Positions 8,101 to 12,980 of a DNA stretch of 12,980 nucleotides are shown one piece after another. Under the pieces are notes generated by a model. The model was not told the DNA's origin. It worked only from the letters and a program-made list of their open reading frames with translations, and made no database searches. This stretch comes from Prevotellaceae bacterium (GTDB lineage Bacteria; Bacteroidota; Bacteroidia; Bacteroidales; Bacteroidaceae): positions 1 through 12,980 of the forward strand of contig JAFLUV010000051.1 of the NCBI GenBank assembly GCA_022508635.1, written 5' to 3'. Made by a program: the position numbers and the translations under genes. The stretch's first letter is position 1; the number at the start of each line of letters is the position of its first letter.

Positions 8101-11100
8101 CTCTCGACCGATGTAGACCAGAACGGACATCTCCTCCATCCGTCGGAAACATGGGGAGGCATGATGCGTAAAATTGACAATACAGACTTTGAAGCACAGA
8201 ACATCGAGTACATTGAGTTCTGGATGATGGATCCCTTCATTTACAAACACAATCTTCCAGGCAATCATGGCGGCGATCTTTATTTCAATTTAGGCGAAAT
8301 ATCGGAGGACATTCTCAAGGATGGCAAGAAATACTTCGAGAGCGGTATGCCTGTTGACGGAAATCCTCAGTACTTTACTGAAGGATATTGGGGACGTGTA
8401 CCTAACAGCAGTAGTGTGACTTATGCTTTTAACAACGAAGCAGGAGCAAGAGCTCGTCAGGACGTAGGACTCAATGGTCTGAACGACGAAGAGGAACGTG
8501 CCTTCGGCCTCTACGCTAACTATCTGCAGGAAATACAGGGCAAAGTCTCGCAAGCTACGTTCGACAGCATCTATGCCGACCCTGCCAACGACAACTACCA
8601 CTATTATCGTGGCACAGACTTCGACGAGCTGCGTATGCCCATCCTCGACCGCTACAAGCGCGTCAACATGCCGCAAGGCAATAGTGCAGACAGCGACACC
8701 AGCCCGGAATCGTACGAGACGGCTTGGAAGATGACACCCGATGTGGAGGACATCAACCAAGATTACACACTCAATGAATATGAGAAGTATTACCAGTACC
8801 ACATCAGCATCCGTCCGGAAGACATGGTTGTAGGACGCAACCACATAGCCGATAAGCGTACAGCAAGCGTCAAGTTGCGCAATGGCAACACGGAGGAATG
8901 TACCTGGTATCTTTTCCGCGTGCCCCTAAACGAATACGAAAGTAAAGAAGGTAACATTAACGATTTCACGAGCATCCGTTTCATGCGTATTTTCATGACT
9001 GGATTCGAAGAGGAAACTATCCTACGTCTCGCTACGCTTGATCTGGTACAAGGTGACTGGCGCACCTATCAGCAGCCTCTCTATACAGGTAATGTTCCTT
9101 CCACCAGCGGCGGAACATTAGAGGTTAGCACGGTCTGCATTGAAGAGAACAACGACAAGCAACCCGTTAACTATGTGCTGCCTCCAGGCATCACCCGTAT
9201 CACCGACCCCTCACAAGCTCAGCTTGTAGAAGCCAACGAGCAGGCTCTGTGCATGATAGCCCGCAATCTGGGAAGCGGCGAGGCAAAGGCTGTCTACAAG
9301 AACTGCAACTACGACATGCGACAATACAAGCACCTGCAAATGTATGTCCACGCCAATGCACTGGCAGAAAACATCACATCCACGACTGACGGCGAGTGCA
9401 GCATCTTCATCCGCCTTGGTTCTGACTACAAGAACAACTATTACGAGTACGAAGTGCCCCTGAAGCTTACGCCGGAAGGTTACTACGATACCTATAGTGC
9501 ACAGGGATGCTTGGCGGTATGGCCTTCGGAGAACATGGTCGACATCAATTTCGAGCTTTTCACATCACTCAAGAAACAACGTAATGCACAGGTAAGCATT
9601 GGCGCAACCTCCATGAATCGTCTGTTCTCGAACTATGATGAGAACAATCCCAACAACCGTGTTTCTGTGATGGGTAACCCAACGCTGGGCGAGGTGAAGA
9701 CCATCATGATTGGCGTGCGCAACAACAGTGGCAAGACAAAGAGTATTGAAGTATGGGCCAACGAGCTGCGACTGCAAGAATTCAGCAACAACGGCGGCTG
9801 GGCGGCACAGGGCAACTTGCAAGTGCAACTCAGCGATTTGGGTTCAGTCAATGCTGCGGCCAAGATGATAACTTCCGGCTTCGGTGGTATTGAGCAGAGT
9901 GTAGCACAACGCAAGGATGAGGACAATCTCAATTATTCCGTCTCAACGAACTTTGACTTAGGGCGCCTTCTTCCGGAGAAAGCAAAGCTCACCTTCCCCA
10001 TGTACTATAGCTACAGCAGAGAGAAGATTTCTCCGAAATACAATCCTTTCGACACCGATATGGTTCTAAACGACGCTCTCGATGCGTTGGCAGACGACCA
10101 GCAACGTGACTCACTACGCAGCCTGACCACACATACGGAGACAAGTAAGAACCTTTCCTTCAGTGGTGTCAGACTTAACATCAGCACACGCAAGCACCCC
10201 ATGCCGTACGACCCAGCCAACTTCAGCTTCAGCTATAGCCGCTCTACGCAATTCACAGAGGGCGAGACAACGGTCTACGAACGTGAACTCAACTGGAAAG
10301 CAAGCATGAACTACTCTTGGAGTCCAAACTGGAAAGCATGGGAACCATTCAAAAACCTCAAGGGAAAGAATAAGTGGCTTGACATCATCAAAGCGCAGAA
10401 CATCTCGTTCTCACCGCAGAACATCACGTTCTCCACTGACATGAACCGCAACTATTATGAGTTGCAAGAGCGCGACCTTGAGAATCCCAGCGACCTCTCC
10501 TCTCTGCCAGCAAGTTTCAGCCAGAACTGGATATGGAACCGCAACTTCTCCCTCAAATGGGATATTTTCAAGGCACTGCACTTCTCTTTCCAAAGTGGGA
10601 CGAGGGCTGAGGTGGAAGAACCCTATACACAAATCAACAAGGAACTCTACCCCGATCGCTACGAGGCGTGGAAAGACTCCGTAAAATGGAGCCTGCGCAA
10701 CTTCGGACGGCCGCTCGACTACAACCAGAACACGCAGATGAGCTATAAGGTTCCTTTGGAAAGGATTCCTGCCCTTGACTGGACTTCTGCCGACGCAACC
10801 TATTCCTCCACATATTCATGGAAGCGCGGAGCTGAACGCAACAACAGGCCTTCATTAGGCAACACTATCAACACACAGCGCAACATCAACGTGAACGGCA
10901 AGCTTGATCTGGAGAAGCTTTACAATCACAGTCCGTTCCTCAGTGAGGCAAACAAGCGCTTCTCTGCTGCCAATGCCCGCACCAGTGCCACCCAGAAACG
11001 CCTGGAGAAAGAGAAGGAAGACAAGGCTAAGAAGAACACGAAGGAAAAGGAAAGGGATGCACGCAAGAAGGCAGAGATGGAATCAATGGAGACGGGCGAG

Positions 11101-12930
11101 CCCGTGGACAGCATTCTTGCCAGACAGAAGGCGCCTGCCAAGCAAGGCAACGCCGCAGGCATCAGCACAAAGAAGGCTGCCACGAACAAGGGATTCGTAC
11201 AAGAGATAACGCTCTACCCTGACAGTAACCTCACCATCTCCCACGGACAGAAGTCCAAGCGCATCCGTGTCACCGCACGCGACAGCAGCGGCTTTGCATA
11301 CAGTATCAAATACAAGAAGGTGGACGAGAACAGCATCCGCATTGTCAGGACGCCCGTCGATACGACCAAGGTGCGGCTCAATGTCGTGGCTCTGCCCAAG
11401 GCATCGGAACAGAAGTGGTACGGTGCGGCACAGACTGCCGCGCGTTTCCTGATGATGGTACGCAACGTCAGCGTCAGCTATCGCAACACCTTCAACCTGT
11501 CCGTACCGGGCTTCCTGCCCGAAGTAGGCGACATGCTGGGACAGAAGCGCCTGAACGATGCCTTCTCGCCGGGTGCTGACTTTGCCTTCGGTTTCGTCAG
11601 CGAATCATACTTGGACAAGGCCAAGCAGCGCGGGTGGCTCCTCGGCAACGACAGCGTTGCAACGCCTGCCACGGTGGCAGAGACGGAGGATGTGCAGGTA
11701 AAGATGACGCTGGAGCCTTTCGTCGACCTGAAGATTGACCTCAACATGAGCCGCACGGACAACCGCAACAAGAGCATACAGTACATGTACGGCGCACCGC
11801 CAACGCACAGCGGATCGTTCAACATGACCACCATCAGCATCGCCACTGCTTTTGCCGGAGCAGGCTCTGCGGGCAACGGCTACTATAGTTCTGCCTTCCG
11901 CAAGTTCCGCGACAACCTTGACCTCTACCAGCAGCGCGTGGAGGCACGCTACACAGACGTGCGCTATCCTGCGGGAACCGGCATGAGCGGTACGTTCAAC
12001 CCAGAGAACGGCACCGTGAACAAGTACAGTGCCGACGTCATGGTACCGGCCTTCCTGGATGCATATACCGGCAGCGGTTCGCTCGACATCTTCCCTGCAC
12101 TCACAAAGATGCTGCCCAACTGGAACGTCAGCTACAAGGGACTGGGCAACCTTCCGTGGGTGCGCGACCACTTCAAGAGCGTCACCCTGACGCATGGCTA
12201 CAAGAGCATCTATGCCGTAGGCTCCTACAGTTCCTATAGCTCGTGGGTGGAATGCATGGGAACAGGCGGACTGGGCTTCGTACAGAACACTACGACGGGC
12301 AGCTACGTTCCCAGCAGTCTCTACGACGTCAGCACCGTCAGCATCAACGAGACCTTCTCTCCGCTGGTCGGTGTCAATGCCACTTTCAACAACAACATGA
12401 CGCTCAAGATGGAGTACAAGACCACGCGCGTCCTCAACCTGAGCATGACCAGTGCACAGCTCACGGAGTCCGGGTCGAAGGATTTCGTCATAGGATGGGG
12501 CTACAAGATCAACGACTTCAGCTTCAGTTCCCTCTTCCGTTCCAAGAAGGCGAGCGAACTGGTGGCCAAGAACAGTCAGGCAAGAGGCAGGAACAGCAAC
12601 GTTGCGAATGAGAACGGGAACAACAATGGCAACCAGAACGCACGCACAAACCGCACGCAAAAGATTGCACACGACCTGAACCTGCGCTTCGATTTCAGCA
12701 TCCGTAACCAGAACGCCATCAAGCGAGACCTGCAAACTGACCTGTGCGAGGCGACCAGTGGCAGCAAGGCCATCAAGACAAGTGCCCAGGTGGACTACAC
12801 GCTGAGCCGACTCGTTACCATGAGCCTCTTCTATGACCGCCAGCGCTCTGAGCCGCTCTTGTCAAGCAGCAGCTACCCCACCATCACCCAGGACTTCGGC
12901 ATGACGATGAAGTTCTCGCTGACGCGGTAG
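5158..12930 (+). CDS. sprA: SprA/Sov, outer-membrane translocon of the type IX secretion system
   Basis: SprA forms the giant outer-membrane beta-barrel channel through which type IX cargo leaves the periplasm; in Flavobacterium the known structure has 36 strands with plug and PPI partners. This protein has 2590 residues, somewhat above the roughly 2400-2500 typical of the family. A signal peptide covers about residues 1-22. A polar Gln/Ser/Gly-rich linker near 100-135 precedes a first conserved SprA N-terminal block (about 187-420) rich in alternating beta-strand sequence such as KINLSLNGKVGDKVNLNLNY. Family hallmarks follow: YLDDFE at 863-868, a second SprA block from about 967 (NLAFYPKERGAYN, then IEYIEFWMMDPF), and an acidic PDVEDINQDYTLNEYEKYYQY segment with possible metal-binding character. 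The C-terminal third is mostly amphipathic strands ending DFGMTMKFSLTR. A Lys/Glu-rich segment lies at 1932-2011 and an Asn/Arg-rich one at 2472-2500. It stands alone on the plus strand, divergent from ruvA. The ATG at 5158 is right because a signal peptide follows at once. Confidence 0.97.
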   Translation: MSARKLIFALVVLASINMLATMSHTTLTEHSTQVAPADTITEKKKSRYSVRKTGTENTQSLRKKTADLKEPDNLKTEVIYDEKDDTYSIGTSLSQDESTKNRGASGRSQQNTQNQGSSTGAAGATSGSTLPGRSGFTLGTATGFLNAPVLMTPEEYKQWSLQNSMQQYWRSKNAEAFEAEGKNKFDFTDMHFDLGPAEKIFGPGGVQIKTQGSAELKVGINSKKVNNPALAASRRKTVGFDFDEKINLSLNGKVGDKVNLNLNYNTQATFDYDAQNLKLKYDGKEDEIVKLIEAGNVSFPSNISLVPGVSSLFGLRTDMQFGKLKIQSVVSQKKSASSSVNSKGGSQTTNFEFSATNYEENRHFFLSHFFREQYDKNMETLPTISSGINIKRVEIWVTNKSGKSEDNRNIIALADLGEPTYISNPNWTRTGINAPSNRSNSEYDELINTFPEARDIAQATTILDGSQKFVGSIDYEKLQAARKLSSSEYTVNNALGYVSLSSTLQVDDVLAVAYEYTYMGTTYQVGEFASDLTDNSQALFVKLLKGTTGSPQLPTWRLMMKNVYYLGTQKVTSDKFRLDIKYQSDSTGVYLTYLPEEKLKNTILLRALNLDRLDAKNNEHPNGQFDFIEGYTISKGRIIFPVAEPFGEHLAKWIGDPALAEKYCFPELYDSTKTIAKQISEHDKFLLTGRYQGTNAGEIDLGVTNIARGSVIVTAGGTTLTENVDYTVDYNMGRVTIINQSLIDAGTNISASVESNDTYGMQRKTMLGLNLDYEINKNFTVGGTLMYLSEQPLTTKVSMGNEPLKNTLWGFHVSWKKESQWLTNLIDKLPLIQCTQPSLIAFNGEFAQLVAGQNHSVQGDASYLDDFESSSIKSSLTQPTYWSMSSTPSMFAESKLTANKAYGYNRALLAWYYVDPIFTRRSSTLTPGHIKSDLNQLSNHYVREVYERELYPQKAQNSYTSATSLNVLNLAFYPKERGAYNLSTDVDQNGHLLHPSETWGGMMRKIDNTDFEAQNIEYIEFWMMDPFIYKHNLPGNHGGDLYFNLGEISEDILKDGKKYFESGMPVDGNPQYFTEGYWGRVPNSSSVTYAFNNEAGARARQDVGLNGLNDEEERAFGLYANYLQEIQGKVSQATFDSIYADPANDNYHYYRGTDFDELRMPILDRYKRVNMPQGNSADSDTSPESYETAWKMTPDVEDINQDYTLNEYEKYYQYHISIRPEDMVVGRNHIADKRTASVKLRNGNTEECTWYLFRVPLNEYESKEGNINDFTSIRFMRIFMTGFEEETILRLATLDLVQGDWRTYQQPLYTGNVPSTSGGTLEVSTVCIEENNDKQPVNYVLPPGITRITDPSQAQLVEANEQALCMIARNLGSGEAKAVYKNCNYDMRQYKHLQMYVHANALAENITSTTDGECSIFIRLGSDYKNNYYEYEVPLKLTPEGYYDTYSAQGCLAVWPSENMVDINFELFTSLKKQRNAQVSIGATSMNRLFSNYDENNPNNRVSVMGNPTLGEVKTIMIGVRNNSGKTKSIEVWANELRLQEFSNNGGWAAQGNLQVQLSDLGSVNAAAKMITSGFGGIEQSVAQRKDEDNLNYSVSTNFDLGRLLPEKAKLTFPMYYSYSREKISPKYNPFDTDMVLNDALDALADDQQRDSLRSLTTHTETSKNLSFSGVRLNISTRKHPMPYDPANFSFSYSRSTQFTEGETTVYERELNWKASMNYSWSPNWKAWEPFKNLKGKNKWLDIIKAQNISFSPQNITFSTDMNRNYYELQERDLENPSDLSSLPASFSQNWIWNRNFSLKWDIFKALHFSFQSGTRAEVEEPYTQINKELYPDRYEAWKDSVKWSLRNFGRPLDYNQNTQMSYKVPLERIPALDWTSADATYSSTYSWKRGAERNNRPSLGNTINTQRNINVNGKLDLEKLYNHSPFLSEANKRFSAANARTSATQKRLEKEKEDKAKKNTKEKERDARKKAEMESMETGEPVDSILARQKAPAKQGNAAGISTKKAATNKGFVQEITLYPDSNLTISHGQKSKRIRVTARDSSGFAYSIKYKKVDENSIRIVRTPVDTTKVRLNVVALPKASEQKWYGAAQTAARFLMMVRNVSVSYRNTFNLSVPGFLPEVGDMLGQKRLNDAFSPGADFAFGFVSESYLDKAKQRGWLLGNDSVATPATVAETEDVQVKMTLEPFVDLKIDLNMSRTDNRNKSIQYMYGAPPTHSGSFNMTTISIATAFAGAGSAGNGYYSSAFRKFRDNLDLYQQRVEARYTDVRYPAGTGMSGTFNPENGTVNKYSADVMVPAFLDAYTGSGSLDIFPALTKMLPNWNVSYKGLGNLPWVRDHFKSVTLTHGYKSIYAVGSYSSYSSWVECMGTGGLGFVQNTTTGSYVPSSLYDVSTVSINETFSPLVGVNATFNNNMTLKMEYKTTRVLNLSMTSAQLTESGSKDFVIGWGYKINDFSFSSLFRSKKASELVAKNSQARGRNSNVANENGNNNGNQNARTNRTQKIAHDLNLRFDFSIRNQNAIKRDLQTDLCEATSGSKAIKTSAQVDYTLSRLVTMSLFYDRQRSEPLLSSSSYPTITQDFGMTMKFSLTR

Positions 12931-12932
12931 AC

Positions 12933-12958
12933 CCGGAGGCATGCCTTTCATTGCCCGG
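12933..12958 (+). terminator. Possible sprA transcription terminator
   Basis: Three bases after the sprA stop codon, CCGG (12933-12936) and GCA (12939-12941) can pair with TGC (12952-12954) and CCGG (12955-12958). That gives a seven-base-pair stem with a two-base bulge and a ten-base loop. The T-rich stretch (12965 onwards, interrupted by GG) begins several bases later rather than immediately, so this is a weak match to an intrinsic terminator. The window ends 22 bases further on. Confidence 0.25.
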
Positions 12959-12980
12959 CGAAGCCTTTTGGTTTCGTCAT

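Noticed and set aside
8290..8844. A 184-codon minus-strand frame with hydrophobic stretches inside sprA.
   Set aside because: The hydrophobicity comes from reading Asp/Asn/Tyr-rich sprA codons backwards. sprA is conserved across this stretch and nothing else supports a gene.
11605..12735. A 376-codon open frame on the minus strand inside sprA.
   Set aside because: It is a shadow of the GC-rich 3' part of sprA. The translation is Val/Ala/His-rich with no recognisable motif, and there is no promoter or leader.
12937..12946. The 10-base palindrome AGGCATGCCT after sprA as a hairpin or regulatory site.
   Set aside because: It has no loop, so it cannot fold on itself as RNA. A 10-base palindrome alone after a gene end is weak evidence for a binding site.
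1..12980. Search for tRNA, rRNA, CRISPR repeats, insertion-sequence ends, phage genes or a new multi-gene defence or secretion cluster.
   Set aside because: None is visible. The coding space is taken by five recognisable genes, and no direct repeat array, terminal repeat or transposase motif was seen.

Overview
The window looks like a chromosomal housekeeping stretch from a member of the Bacteroidota, most likely order Bacteroidales and perhaps a Prevotella-like genus. Three things point there: a full-length SprA/Sov protein (type IX secretion, found only in Bacteroidota and relatives), Bacteroidota-type promoter elements (TTTG about 20 bases before TAnnTTTG), and AT-rich leaders without Shine-Dalgarno sequences. 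The genus is an inference from overall resemblance only. I see no tRNA, rRNA, CRISPR array, insertion sequence or phage gene.

Layout: positions 1-5017 hold four genes on the minus strand. In transcription order they are ruvA (4421-5017), a shortened glycoside hydrolase family 31-like exported protein (2965-4392), pheT (263-2773), and the first 72 codons of a yebC/pmpR-family gene that runs off the left edge (1-216). ruvA and the GH31-like gene are 28 bases apart and probably share a transcript. pheT follows a 191-base gap with its own strong promoter match, and yebC follows pheT after 46 bases. On the plus strand, sprA (5158-12930, 2590 codons) fills the rest and diverges from ruvA across 140 bases. 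Every gap is under 300 bases.

The genes do not form one pathway. RuvA acts in Holliday-junction migration, PheT in tRNA-Phe charging, YebC-family proteins in expression control, and SprA forms the outer-membrane channel of type IX secretion. I see no convincing new multi-gene system. The two best leads are the GH31-like gene, which keeps an open frame and signal peptide but lacks the barrel segment with the catalytic nucleophile and most of the C-terminal domain, and a perfect 10-base inverted repeat just before the sprA start codon. Base composition is also uneven: pheT and the 3' end of sprA are near 60% GC in hand-counted samples, while samples from the GH31-like gene and the 5' half of sprA are near 42-45%.
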